NCBI GenBank assembly: GCA_963921425.1 | Contig: OY992836.1 | Span: 21,803,889-21,867,888 of the forward strand | Length of the DNA stretch: 64,000 nt | From: Dryas octopetala | Taxonomy: Eukaryota > Streptophyta > Magnoliopsida > Rosales > Rosaceae | Reading direction: 5' to 3' | In this document: piece after piece, positions 47,301 through 59,836 of the stretch | How positions within the stretch are numbered: position 1 is the first letter of the stretch | Layout of the letters: each line of letters starts with the position of its first letter | Translations under genes and position numbers: made by a program | The notes under the pieces: generated by a model | Databases searched by the model: none | What the model was told of the DNA's origin: nothing | What the model saw: only the letters and a program-made list of their open reading frames with translations

Positions 47301-49456
47301 TAAAAACAATAAAAAACAAAATTTAATTGTGAAGAGGCCACTCAAGGGTAAAACATTGAAATTGCTTTAAATAAGGCATTTATGATACGTACTTGCATAG
47401 TGGGAGAGATCACGTGAGCACGTGCAGAGCTAATTACCTTCCTAAGATGGTGCCATAGGGGCGGGGCATAGCCGCATAGGTGGCCTAGTTTGTTGTTTAA
47501 TTGCCACAGACACTCTGACACCATTTCTTTCTTAAACGCGTTTGTTTGGGTTTTGGACCTCAGGAGGATACATCATAGACGTAGACAAATGACAATGTAG
47601 TTAACAGTGGTGGAGTAAAATTATATTCCCTTTCAAGACTTTAATTTACAAGCAAAAGCTGCAAAAGCTGCAAAAGCCAAACCATGCTTTAGCCTTTAGG
47701 TGATGACTGATGAGTGATTGATTTTTTGCCCACACACATTTCTTGTATAACGCACACTAATACGACTGAAGAAAACAAGTTACCAGTGTGAAGCATACGA
47801 ATTTTTGTGGTATCCAAAAAGAAAGTTAGATATTAAGGGTTGGCTTGGTGATGTTTTTATTTTTTGTTTTAAGTTCTTTAATCAAAGAAAAAGACAAGAG
47901 CTATGAAGAATGTGAGGAAGAAGGGAAAAAAAATACATAAATTGATTTTAAAATTGAAAATTAAAAAAGTAATTTTTAATTTTTAAATCTCTTTGTTTTT
48001 CTTCTGCTTTTTATCTTTTTTTTATCTCTCCTCTAGAAAATAGTCTTAAATGGCAGGCACTCGCCCTTTTCATAGTAAATATGACACCCACATGATTTAT
48101 GGGTGGACCAATGGTCCAATGCAACACGCCCACCCAACAGAAAAAAAAAATTAAAAAAAAAAACTCCACCAAGCTTCTTCATTTTGATGGTATCTATGCG
48201 CTTCAGAGAGAGAGAGAGAGGTACTTTTCAGCAGAATGCTATATATCATTTGCCACCGTGGCACAATCGATCTTCTTAGCAATTCTTGTGTCGATCAAAC
48301 TAAAATATTTGAAGGAAGAAATAAAAGGAGTCATTTTTCCTTTGTTTTTCCCATTATTATATGAAGTTGAAAAATTCCCAGAAAATTTTTAAAAACTTCT
48401 GCCTGCATTTTGTCCATTCATACATGCACTAAAAATTGCCTATGAAATTTCTATGTTTTTTTGTTGTTGCCTATGTAACACTAATTAATCATGATTTTCA
48501 TCTTGGCTAAAGAAAGTTGTGAATTCCTTGAATTGTGCCAAAGAAAAACATAGAAATGATGAACTTGTACAGTTATACACTGTGCTGGTGCTGAAACGAT
48601 GCTAACAAAGTAGATTGTAGAATGTAATATTGCGGATTGATGCATTTCAGTTAAAAGATCCGAAGTAGCAAAACCTTGGGTAAAAATAGCACTTGGCGCG
48701 GTTATTGCGCTTAAATGGTTTTTATGTTTTTTAAAATACGGAATCATATGAATAATGAAAAAATTCCACGAAAGAAAAATGAATGATTCATATAAATCGC
48801 TTAATGGTAAATGCCCATAATAAATCTAACGAATAACTAATAATTCTGTTATGCAGAAAAAGTAGCTATCATCCCCTTTTCTGACAAATCATACAGTCCT
48901 ACGATTTCATCGACTAATAAAGTTATCAAATGAATTGTAATTAACTAAAAAAAAAAAGAAAAAAAGTAGAATGAGGAAGAGAAGGGCATATATATATATA
49001 TTCAATTATGAACTCCGAGAAAGTCAGACTCTTGGGGTTGTATAAACTGTTGTGTACAGTTTCAGTTGGTAATAAAGAAACGTGACAATCTTTACAGGAA
49101 ACTCAGTTGAATTTACATGGACGAAACTAGAAAAAATCAACCCACAAGCACCAAATTCCTCAAAATTTGATCTTGAGTTTTGGTGCTGGAGTGAAAGACA
49201 AAAATAAGGTAGATCATGAGAAACGAACAATTAAAATGGCTTCTCAGTTCCTAACCTTTTTTTCTATAATTAACTCACCCGTAATCCATCTATCGTTTAT
49301 GTGACATTGACAAGGAATGAGCCCCATTGACAGTTTCTCTATTTCCAGTTGATGACGAAGTGTCACCAAGAAGAGAATCTGAGAATTAGAGAATTTGGAA
49401 CAAGTAGAGTTAGTTCGTGTTGATGCCTGCATGCACAAGGAAGAGTCGGTCCATGA
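47301..49456. other. Intergenic, no gene recognised
   Basis: A/T-rich, with short A-tracts near 48140-48165 and a GA run near 48206. No convincing coding sequence. The right end (about 49240-49456) is probably the 3'UTR of the small minus-strand gene at 49457. Confidence 0.45.
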
Positions 49457-49654
49457 CTACTTCTTGGGGAATGAGATGTTCCTTTGTTGAGGACAAGCAT
49501 TGGCAAAGACACTTGCACCCTCCTTGGACTTGTGTAGAGCACAACTACAATTCTTGTGGTACGGCCTGCGCTCAATTTCCATGTCCTGCATTGATATGCT
49601 TTCTTCAAGCACACACTGAAACATCATCCCTGTAACTACGTGGGTGGCCGCCAT
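49457..49654 (-). CDS. Small conserved plant protein, 65 aa, function unknown
   Basis: A single exon, MAATHVVTGMMFQCVLEESI..., ends with a compact Cys/His-rich segment: RRPYHKNCSCALHKSKEG followed by CPQQRNISFPKK. I recall similar short plant proteins with the RPYHKNCSCALH and RNISFPKK phrases, but no established function or symbol. A TATA box (CTATATAAG on the minus strand, 49858-49866) lies about 200 bp upstream of the ATG, followed by a CT-rich leader with CACTCTCTC-type repeats, as in a real promoter and 5'UTR. The spacing of Cys and His could suggest metal binding. It is the only non-transposon gene seen between 44 and 63 kb. Confidence 0.65.
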   Translation of the reverse strand: MAATHVVTGMMFQCVLEESISMQDMEIERRPYHKNCSCALHKSKEGASVFANACPQQRNISFPKK

Positions 49655-49857
49655 TACTCTATTCTCGATCTTTTTCTTCCCTTCAATCTCTGAACTTTAC
49701 TCACTCTCACTCAATCTCTCCTTCACTCTCTCTGTTCCTTCTTTGCAATGTGCTGTTGTACTAATTATGTGTGAGGAGTGTAGGTTGTGTAGCTAGGTGA
49801 GTGTGTGTTGTGTTTGACTGTGTTGAAAGTTGAAACTGTTGTGTGCTTTCTAAATCA

Positions 49858-49866
49858 CTTATATAG
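49858..49866 (-). promoter_or_regulatory. TATA box of the 65-aa gene
   Basis: CTATATAAG on the minus strand, about 200 bp upstream of the start codon of the 49457-49654 gene. Confidence 0.55.
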
Positions 49867-50290
49867 AGCAGGGGTTTAATGTATGATAAATTGGGTTTGG
49901 GAGAAATCAAGAAAGAAATTTGTGCTATTATTCCTACGTACTCTTGTCGAATCAAGACAAGTTTGATATGAGATTCTTTCCAAAGTGGAAAGAAGACTAA
50001 GACAAGCGTTTTTCTCTAGGGCAGTGAACATGGCTCTAATTTTCCACACACAGAGAGAGAAAGAGAGAGAGAGAATAGAGAAGCACTTGACTTGGCTTTT
50101 TTGTTTTTCAGCTTGGCTTTGGTATTCAAGTATTAGTGTGGTTCTGCATAGATTGATCCGCAGAGACGTTATTTACGTACCTAACTAATTTTGCTAGAAG
50201 GGATGCCCATTTCATTATTATTTATTGATTATGCATGCTTGACGATTCATTCAATGCAGACTAACTAACATAGGTCTGAGTCAAGCATCA
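49867..50290. other. Intergenic, no gene recognised
   Basis: Upstream region of the 65-aa gene and left flank of the gypsy remnant. A GA microsatellite lies near 50050-50074. Confidence 0.4.
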
Positions 50291-52177
50291 CTTTTCGTTA
50301 TACATCCAAAAATAGTGGGTGAGGTAAGAAGTTTCCATGGGTTAGCTACATTTTATGGGAGGTTTGAGCGGAATTTTAGTGTTATTACTGCTCTTATTAC
50401 TGAGTGTTTGAAGCAGGGCAGATTTCATTGGGGAGAAGAACATGAGAGAAGTTTCGCGTGCTCTAATCAAGGAGAAACTTTGTACTACCCTAGTGTTAGC
50501 ACTTCCCAGTTTTGAGAAGATATTCGAGGTCGAATGTGATGCAAGTGGAGTGGGAGTCGGTGCCGTGTTGTCACAAGAAAAGAGGCCAGTAGCATTTTTC
50601 AGTGAGAAACTCAGTGAAGCTCGCCATAAATGGAGCACTTATGACCAAAAGTTTTACGTCGTTGTGAAAGCTTTGAAGCAGTGAGAGCATTACTTGATAC
50701 AGCGGGAGTTTGTGCTGTATACCGATCACCAAGCCCTCAAATTTGTTAATAGTTAGAAGCATGTTAATAAAATGCATGTCCGATGGGCCATTTTTCTGCA
50801 GAAGTTCCCTTTTGTGATCAAACACAAGTCTGGAGCCTTAAACCGAGTGACAGATGCATTGAGTAGGCAAGCCACTTTGCTTATTACTCTTTCCCAAGAA
50901 ATAGTTGGGTTTCTGTTTCTGAGAGACTTGTATGTTACAGACGATGATTTCAAAGACCTGTGGACCAAGTGTATCCAAAACCAACCCGTCATGGATTTCC
51001 ATGTTAGTGATGGGTATTTGTTTAAAGGCAACAGGTTGTGCATCCCTAGCTTTTCTTTGAGGGAGAAATTGATCTGAGACCTACATGGTGGAGGATTAAG
51101 TGCGCATTTGGGCCGAGACAAGACTATTGCTAGCTTGGAGGAGCGTTACTTTTGGCCACAACTAAAGAGGGATGTGGGAAATATTGTGAGAAAATGTTAC
51201 ACCAGCAAGGTTGCCAAGGGTCAATCAAAAAACACTAGACTTTATATGTCTTTGCCTGTTCCTAACGATATTTGGCAGGATCTCTCTATGGACTTTTTGT
51301 TGGGTCTTCGTCTAACCCAAAGGGGAATGAATTCTGTTTTTGTTGTTGTTGATAGGTTCTCAAAGATGGCGCACTTTATTCCATGCCGGAAGACATATGA
51401 TGCATCCAACATAGTCAAATTGTTCTTTCGGGAGGTTGTCAGATTGCATGGAGTGCCCCAGTCTATTACATCTGATCGTGACACCTAGTTCCTCAACCAA
51501 TTTTCGATTACTTTGTGGAGGATGTTTGAGACAACCTTGAATCGTAGTAGCACAGCTCATCCGCAAACTGATGGGCAAACAGAGGTGACAAACATATCCT
51601 TAAGCAATATGATTCGCAGTATTTGTGGAGACAAACCAAAATAGTGGGACTTCGCTTTGCCCCAGGCAGAATTTGCATACAACAGTGCTGCCCATAGTGC
51701 AACTGGACAGTCGTCGTTCTCTTTGGTTTACACTGCGACTCCTAAGCATGTGGTTGATCTAGTGAAACTTCCCAAGGGACATGGGGTAAGTGTGGCAGCT
51801 GAAAATATGGTTGAAGAGGTTCAAACTATGCAGGCTGAGGTCCGGAAAAAGTTAGAGGCCACAAATGCCAAGTACAAGGCTGCTGCAGACAAACATAGGC
51901 GAGTGAAGGTGTTCAAAGAAGGTGATTCAGTGATGATTTTCTTGAGAAAAGATAGATTCCCAGTGGGTACCTACAATAAACTGAAACCACGCAAGTATGG
52001 TCCTTACAAAATTCTTCATCGGATTAATGACAATGCTTATGTGGTGGACTTGCCATAGTTAATGGGAATTTCTAGCACTTTTAATGTGGCAGATTTGCAT
52101 GTCTTCCATGCCGATACGGAGCCTTTGTATCCTGAAGATAACTCGGGGTCGAGTTCTTATGTCGACTTTTTTTCCTA
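50291..52177 (+). pseudogene. Ty3-gypsy retrotransposon pol fragment (end of RT, RNase H, integrase)
   Basis: The plus strand starts abruptly at the end of the reverse transcriptase ([16 protein letters not shown]). It continues through RNase H ([29 protein letters not shown]), the integrase zinc finger ([20 protein letters not shown], with the final CxxC changed to CYTS), the catalytic core ([33 protein letters not shown]) and the chromodomain-less tail ending near [11 protein letters not shown]. Stops or shifts occur near 50475, 50682, 50752, 51075, 51486 and 51642. Gag, protease and most of RT are missing. An LTR-like tail follows at 52158. Confidence 0.9.
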
Positions 52178-52805
52178 GTTAAGTAGCTTCTATAAGCAAT
52201 CCAATGAGCCATTTCAATTTCAAATTCAATTTTGTTGGGGTGGGCACTGTTCAGTTATCCGAACCACAAAGTCCAAACTTTCAACCAAACCGAAGTGCTT
52301 ATAATGGACCAACTTTGAACCAAAACCGAACCAATAAGGTTCCAAACTTCCATATCAGAACCACAAAGTCCAAACTTTCAACCAAATCAAAGTGCTCGTA
52401 ATGGACCAACCTTGAACCAAAACTAAACCAACAAGGTTCCAAACCAACAAGTTCAGTTATCCTATAACCAAAAAATAATAATAGCTTAGACTCAACCAAA
52501 AAAAAAAGCTACTGTTTTCTTACTTTCATAAATCTATATGAATATATAGTCATTTTTTGTCTTATTTTTTCTTCATCATTCATTCATTGAGTTATTGACT
52601 ACATGTATTATGGTTGTGAATTTGAATATAACTATTTTCATATGTCGGCCTATTACTTTGCATCAATGACAACCAAATACTTGCCTAAAGTTGAAAACAA
52701 AAAGGGAAAAAAAACAATAATAGGAAGATTGATGAAATAAACTTAGGGCAATTGACATTATAACTATATCCAAGTATTTACCCATGAAGCACAAACAGAC
52801 AAGCA
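52158..52805 (+). repeat. LTR-like tail downstream of gypsy pol (inverted partner of 42338-42957)
   Basis: Colinear with the reverse complement of 42338-42957. Its position right after the pol frame suggests untranslated tail or 3' LTR sequence. It contains three tandem repeats of an AACCAAACCGAAGTGCT-type unit at 52277-52410. Confidence 0.75.
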
Positions 52806-53612
52806 ACCTAGACAATCACTTAAACTACCTATGAAGCACAATTTTGCAATAAATACTTGATGAAATAAGAAACCATATGCTTTATTCACTGATTGATGTG
52901 TTAATTGCTTATTTATTAGACTTTGTGACAGTCTAGCTAAGTCTGGGGTAGTGGTCCAAAGATTAAAGGCAATGTAAAAAAACATCAACCCTTGAGACTT
53001 GTGGTTCCTAATAAGTCCCAAGTACATTTTGAGAGTCTGTGAACCACATTAGCTATCAACCACCATTCTTGTAGTATCATTTTCTAACGGCCCAACCCAT
53101 GCTTGAGGGCTTAGAGCTAACTGAAATCTGGGTCCGACTCATGCTTTAGGCCATGTGGGTTCTTACGCATATATACATGGTAGATAGAAAATCCAGAGTT
53201 AACCATGGTCCATGTCCAAGACAAATTGTCTTTTGTACCCTTAAAATAGTTTAATTTAGGAGGGTACACCATAAATTAATAGATGAAGAATTGAAAATTC
53301 TGCCATATAGTATCCTATATATCCTTTACAAAAATGAAAAATGTCGTATAACAAGCATAAAAGACAAAGGACATGTGTTTGTGAGATCGATGAGATTGGT
53401 AGAGTCAAATAAAAGCGAAATGAGTCGAGTATTGTTGTTGTGAGAAACTTTAAGGAACTCAGTTTCTTATATCAAATGAAAAAACTAATTGCAACTAGTG
53501 GTGTAAGTATATAAAGTTGAGTAAGGAACTGGGGAAGGGGGGATTTAGCCAGGCACAGAATTCTATATATGGGAATATCAATGAAGTATGGTCATTGCTA
53601 TCACAACATCAT

Positions 53613-53644
<32 letters not shown>

Positions 53645-54434
53645 GGCCATGTCTTGGACGGTAGCTGTGCACGTACATAACATGCCCTGCCTCATAAAGA
53701 AAGGATAAAGTGATAACCGTTGGAGGTGGCATGAGGCTGCTTGAGCAGTTTTTGGGGATATTCCTTCATTGCATTTCAAGAAATGCTTTACTACCGTTGC
53801 CATATGTATATTTGCAAATTGCAATGCTATTCCTAGGTACAAAGTTTAATTTAATGTATGTCTGTTGGTCCAAAAATTGATAGTTGAAGTACGTCTGTTC
53901 AACTTTTTTTTATTTGGATACTAACTTTAAAAATGATATAAACTTAAAGTACTTGCGTGTAATTTATTTTTTTATTTTATTTAATTTTTATAATCTATAT
54001 ATAAAGTATATGTATGAACCCGTTGTTAAATTTGCAAATGATTGTCCCATACCTTAAGCACATGGGAAATCATAATATATATATATATATATATATCTGT
54101 GTTTGAAATCCATGTGGGTTAATATTACATATTGTCCAAAGTTGGAATTAGTGTCATTGCATGCAACATGCATGTATCAGACAACATGTTAATATGCAGC
54201 CGCGAAAGGGACAATTAATATTAAAAGATTAATGTGGGATATGATTATAGTGGATCGATCGTTTGAGTTACAGACCATATATATGCATAATCGATTTGCT
54301 TCCAGTAGGTTCCATATGCGCCAAAACAACATGCAAATATGCAATGCAATATCAGTGATTGGGTGAGAGAGGAGACAAAACATTGAAAATATCGATCCTC
54401 CTGAAAACAGAGGAAGTTTCGTAACAGCAAGTTT
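52806..54434. other. Intergenic, no gene recognised
   Basis: A/T-rich, with (TA)n runs at 53618-53644 and about 54076-54096. No gene is supported. Confidence 0.45.
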
Positions 54435-57400
54435 CACTACAACAATTTTGGTCAAAGGCCTCCAATGATTTCCACTAAAGTTGGGGGGGTGTCAATTGCT
54501 AATGTGGTTGTTCACTAATAATTAACATTAGTGATCACATTATTATGTCAGACATTGGCAGTGAATTAAGAACCAACTAATGTGCTTGATTAGTTGATTA
54601 ATCAGTGGCACCCCAGTAATTTAAAGTAAAAAAAGGGGGTCAACTAATTTAGGGACTAAAGCAGGGAGTTAAAAAATGAATTCACTATTTTGTCTGGTTG
54701 CTCCGAGTTGCTAAACCTTTACTGGGGTTCCTTTGTGGCAGCATCTCTTTCTTCCCACCCCTAAGTCAAACGGGATCCAGCATCCGTGGATGTCACCGGT
54801 CACTCCATAAAGTGCCGATCGGTTCAAATCCCCAAATTAAGGGGTTGCTCCTCCTCCAGTCACCATCGGAAGGTGGGTTCCGATTGGGTTGGTTATTGCC
54901 AAATAACTGGGTTCCATCCTTCCACTGATGTTGCGCATATGTGGGGGAAATTCATGGGTTTTTTTGCTTCTATGGTTACAGTGATGAGATGGATATGGCA
55001 CCTGCACCTGGGTTTTTTCAGAAATTCTGGTTCCTCTTTGTGCTTCGGCTGTGCGTGAATGAGGAAGCACCTGCTACACAAACCAGAGGGGTCGGTTGTG
55101 TTCCGTATAATTTAGTTCTGACTTGGTCCGACTGTGGAAGTTCTGAAGCTTCCAACAATCGGGAAAGCGATATTTGCAAAAGATGATAATCAGTAATTAT
55201 ACAATTTCACTTGTTGCTCTCCTACCAACAAGCTTATGCTTTGTGGTTATATTAAGACTTTTGTTGGCATAACTGTCTTTTGTGTTAAGCTTGCAGTAGA
55301 TCAAACATGGTTTGAATGTCTTAGTTGTGTTGAGAATAATGATGTAAAATGTGTTGATTGCTGGAGGTTTTGGATGAGCGGACCTCAATTTGGAGGTCCG
55401 GGCCTCAGATTTTTGTGTGCGTCCTGGAGGTCAGGTCTTTAAGGTGGAAGTCCGGTCCTCTGATTCATGGCTGTGCTGACAAGTGGGAAACCCTTTTTAC
55501 AAATCAGGTACAATAGCAACTTGACCAATTTCCTATTCCCCTTAAAAAGGTGGGGCAATATAAAATAAATAATAATTTTTAACCTTTTCCAACTATGTAC
55601 TTGGGGTTGTACTATAACCAACCAGAGATTGTACAAAACAGTAACTAGTTTTTCCATTTTTTATCATAAAATTGAAATCCAACTATGGAGTCTTTAAAGC
55701 CTGCAATAAAGCAAGTCCAGTCAGTGAGACAAACTTAAAAACCCATCTCCCGCCCATGCTCAATATTTTCCCTCCTTCTAATGGTGCATAGTAGGTTGGA
55801 ATCACAGTTACCCATGACTGACTTGATAAGGTGTCAACTACTTGTGGCTGCTGACAGGCTTCAAGGGATACTATATACAGTAAGGAAATCCTCCATAAAG
55901 TGTTGAAGATATTTTCAAGAGCATTTACAAGGCTGCAGTGAAGCAGGTAGACCTACTGCTACATTCAAGAGACTTTGTAGAGAGAATATCATCTGCATCT
56001 ACTGCTCTACAGAAGATTCTCAAGCTTTACACTGTAAGGTATGGCATATTTCTGCACTTATGGCAATCCTTGACTTTAGGCTTTCCATAGTTAAGCCTTG
56101 TTGCGATCATTTCAGTTGAACACACACCCACAGTCATGCATATAGGTGTAACACAAACCTCAGTTTTTGTCATTTGCAATAAATATCAAACTGTTTAGAC
56201 CTTGTAGAGGTTATTTGTGTTGTAGCTTTCAACCTTAATGGACAGAGTATGACCTAAGATTGTTCAATGGTAATGGAACTTAGGATATGCTGTTATTTAT
56301 ATAGTTAAAAACAAAATTTTTTCCATAGCATCACTACTGGAAGTACTTGGTTCAGAGAGATAGTAAAAACACTTTTACATGTTCCACCATACATTATCAC
56401 AGTTGATGCTATTAGGATACACATGGAAGTTCACCCAGATGATATGACTTAGAAATTGACCAAATAAAACTAACAAAAAATGTGAATGCCTCTGTGTGTT
56501 TTTATTTGAGGCTAGTGGGAGATTTAAATTTTTAATAAATGTTTATTATGCAAGTGTGAAAAGGAAAAACTTTACCAAATTTGTTCAGTGATAATTTGTT
56601 AAAAACAAATGGCATGTGGCAGAACAATATATGAGCATTCGCTTAACAAATAATCTAAAGTATTAAATGGAGTAGTGGATTTATATGATTATTGTTTTTT
56701 AGTTCACATTGAAATCTTTTGAAACCCCTACTGAATGTTAGTTATATTGTCTGTGAGGTGGATCTTGTGAAATTTTTATTGTTATATCAAAGTAGCCATA
56801 GAAGGAATCCAGTTGGTTTCATTATATCATGTGCCAAATACAGTTAACCATGTTTGGATTTGTTTTGCTTAGTGTGAGTCCACCTCAATGGCTAACTCCC
56901 AATCAGAAGGAATATCTCAACCCTTTGTGGATGTTGACGTGGTTCAGGAGACCCCTAACATGACAGGGGAGGTCATAGTTGGCTGAAGAAAGGAAAAGAA
57001 AAAAAAAACAGAAAGCCAAAATTATGAGGGGAGAAGGTCCGGACTCTACACTGGAGGACCGGATCTTTAGAGAAGGTAGCAGCAGTGAAATGGAATTTGC
57101 ACGCAGGGAGGTCCGGTCTCAGCTTGTGAGAACCGGATATCCAGAGACGACGCAGCTTGAAAATGGAGATTTCATGCAGGGAAGTCCGGACCTCTTATTG
57201 GAAGTCCGGACCTCGAGTCGAGAAAATTATACATGAGCTATATTTTCACTAGGGGAGGTTTTGGAGAACCGGACCATGCAGTGAGGTCAACTCCCCAATC
57301 TTCAAAACCTAACCTTGTCCTACATCACTTTTTTTCATAAAGGAAATCTTATTTGGCAGTGATCTGAGTTTAGAATATGGATAGTCATAGAAAGACACCC

Positions 57401-59553
57401 ATGATAATGTGCTTATATTTATTAAGCTTCTAATGGTGTGTATGGAATAGAAACGCTGTGCAATTAACACAGTTAACAGAGGGAAGCTTTTAATGGGACA
57501 CACTAGTGGAATGAAGTCACACGCACAAGTGAGGGATGAATACGTAAGTAAATAGACTCCCAATACTTTGTGACCTTACATGTTATCTGAAGTAAGCAAT
57601 GCATTTTTAAAGCCATATGGTTTTATTATTTAAAGAGTGTGTTTTTCTTTACAGGCTCAGGATCATGATGGTCAGGAACAAAACCGGATTGAGCTATTCA
57701 AATTAACTCACCGCAGAACAAATGGCAACCCTATTGACGAGGCTTCTCGGGAAATCATGGTAAGTTTGGTGATGTACTAACTACTCTCACCAAGAATGCA
57801 GCCACATTAATGTTACTTCATTAGAGAAAAAAAAAGTATTAGGCAGGTCGGATTTTTCTATTGGTTGACATAAACATGTACATGTTGTAACAAAATTTCG
57901 TTGGATTGACAGGATGAGATGGATAGGCTTGTGGCAGAGTATGAGGAGATGCCATAAAACCCACCTATCACTCCTGCTGTCTGCAATAAGATATTTTCAG
58001 ATGTAGTAGGACCTGAGAGCAATGGTAAACACTCAAGATATATTGAACATTCAAAGGCAGCAGTCCCACATGGATTTCAACTTGAATGGAAGGCTTTCCA
58101 TAGCTTTAGACAGCTACTTAAGGGGCAGCATTGGCACAAGCACCGGCAACACTCCATCCTTGGCACCCCCACTGCCCCCAGTTCAGACTGGCACAAATTC
58201 CTCCCACCTTCCACAGATGCCAGGTGTGATTACGCCATTTTCTACAGCAGGAATGGCTGGTCCCCAACAGTTGGCGCAACAGCATGCTAGGAATGACATG
58301 GGAGCAGAGGATGGTGCTGCGGGAGATGCAGTCGCTTCAAGCAGCGGGGTTGGGAGGTCACAACACAATTGATCGACATAGCAAAAGAAATCATAGCTGC
58401 CAGTAAGAATACTTTTTGTTGTTTTGAGTAATATACTGCTGGTATTTTGAACAGCTTTTGTGATACAACTATAAACTTGGTGGGTTATATTATGGTTTAG
58501 ACTATGATATATATCACCAAGTTTGGAAGTGTGGATATTCTGTTGGGATCATATGACTAAGTGTTGTGCAGCTAGTGATTAAGCTTTTGTTGTTTTTGGT
58601 ATCTAAGTTTCATTTTGTTTTAGAAATTGTGAAAAGTATGGGGAAAGGATATTAGAGTGGTTGTAACTATGCACTTGAACCGCTACTTGAATTAAACATG
58701 CAATTTCAATGTATATAGCAAGTCGTATTTGCATCAATGAAGAAAGTCAGTGATTGTGGGTTCAGCTGTGCAACTTGAGTTGTCAATTATTTGTTTTTAA
58801 TTTTTCTGATATGGCATTGAGGTTCTGCTACATACCCCTCCTATTAATGGGATTGTTGGACTGAAAGTTAAGCATGCTTCCTCCAATAATAGTCTAGCCT
58901 TTCCACATTTTATGAACAATATGGTGTAACAGCCATTGCAAGCATATCCTTAGTATTATAAGAGCACACTGGAATTGAAAAATGTATATTCGGACTGTTG
59001 CAAATGAAAGATTAATTGGACACTATTCATACATTCAATCCCACTGCAGCAATTTGTTAGGTGGGACAATGCATTCTCAATCTCATATAAATAGTCACCA
59101 AAGTTCTTGCATGGTGGAGGATATTTAATTTCTAAAACCAAATCAGAAACTAATACCAATAAGGTGGGAGTGCAGTAAGCAATGGTTGTTATTAGTGAGC
59201 ATTCAAACCCACTGTTAACAAGATAGTAGAAGAAACCATGGCATGACATTAATTAATAATATCAATCATCCACCAATTTAGCAACCCCAATAGAGATGGT
59301 GAACAAGTGAAACCCACTAACTGCAGTATTGGTGAGGATTGGACCTGTCAGACTGACACTGCAGGTTTTGGCAGAAGCTTCCACCATGCTTACATGTGGG
59401 TGGCCTTAGCTCCCTTGCCACCCCAACACCAACCTCCAACATGATATATGGTGACTGCAGTGTGGCAAGGGACATTACAAACTAACAAACGTGGGAGTTG
59501 CCTCTATGCCTACAAAAAAAAATTGGTTGCCTTTGCTTGATTTTCTTGTAGTG
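54435..59553 (+). mobile_element. CACTA (En/Spm) DNA transposon, 5.1 kb, decayed
   Basis: The left terminus CACTACAACAA at 54435 and right terminus TTCTTGTAGTG ending at 59553 form the CACTA inverted repeat. They are flanked by TTT on both sides (54432-54434 and 59554-59556), matching the 3-bp target duplication of the superfamily. Inside, only a fragment of an En/Spm-associated coding region is found (57655-57957), plus a GC-rich array of GGTCCGGAC-like motifs between about 55395 and 57275. The element is probably non-autonomous. Its right TIR differs from the left beyond the first 8 bp. Confidence 0.75.
57655..58372 (+). pseudogene. Fragment of plant transposase (Ptta/En/Spm type) coding region
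   Basis: Exon-like pieces 57655-57759 and 57913-57957, joined by GT-AG borders, read LFKLTHRRTNGNPIDEASRE then IM|DEMDRLVAEYEEMP before a stop. This resembles the Ptta/En/Spm transposase family, where a TH-x-R-x-x-G phrase is followed by an acidic helix. A second frame (58022-58372) is Pro/Gln/Ala-rich (NGRLSIALDSYL ... GPQQLAQQHARNDMGAEDG). Both are partial. The fragment supports assigning the surrounding element to CACTA. Confidence 0.6.
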
Positions 59554-59757
59554 TTTCTAAGCTTTTTTTATCAGAAGGAAGTTTCAAAGCTGCAGCAACC
59601 TTAATCACGCTCCCCATTAATTAATTAAACACGTAAATTGAAATTTGCAGTACTTTACCAAGTTATTACTGCGGTGATTTAGAGGTTGGAAATTTGGAAT
59701 TAGCTAACTACAAATGCCATATATTTGACCAGTTTTCAGCAGGTTTTAATGTTTTAT

Positions 59758-59758
<1 letters not shown>

Positions 59759-59790
<32 letters not shown>
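59759..59790. repeat. (TC)n microsatellite
   Basis: A CT dinucleotide run with one interruption, between the CACTA element and the hAT element. Confidence 0.85.
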
Positions 59791-59836
59791 TTCTACTTGG
59801 ATCTCAATGATTTTGCTTAATGTGGTCCGCTATATA

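Noticed and set aside
50315..52058. Functional Ty3-gypsy element
   Set aside because: Multiple stops and shifts, an absent Gag and RT core, and a lost zinc-finger Cys show it is a remnant.
54689..55186. Three overlapping open frames with relatively high GC between 54.7 and 55.2 kb
   Set aside because: No frame shows a recognisable motif, all overlap each other on both strands, and they lie within the CACTA element. They are left as unexplained interior sequence of that element.
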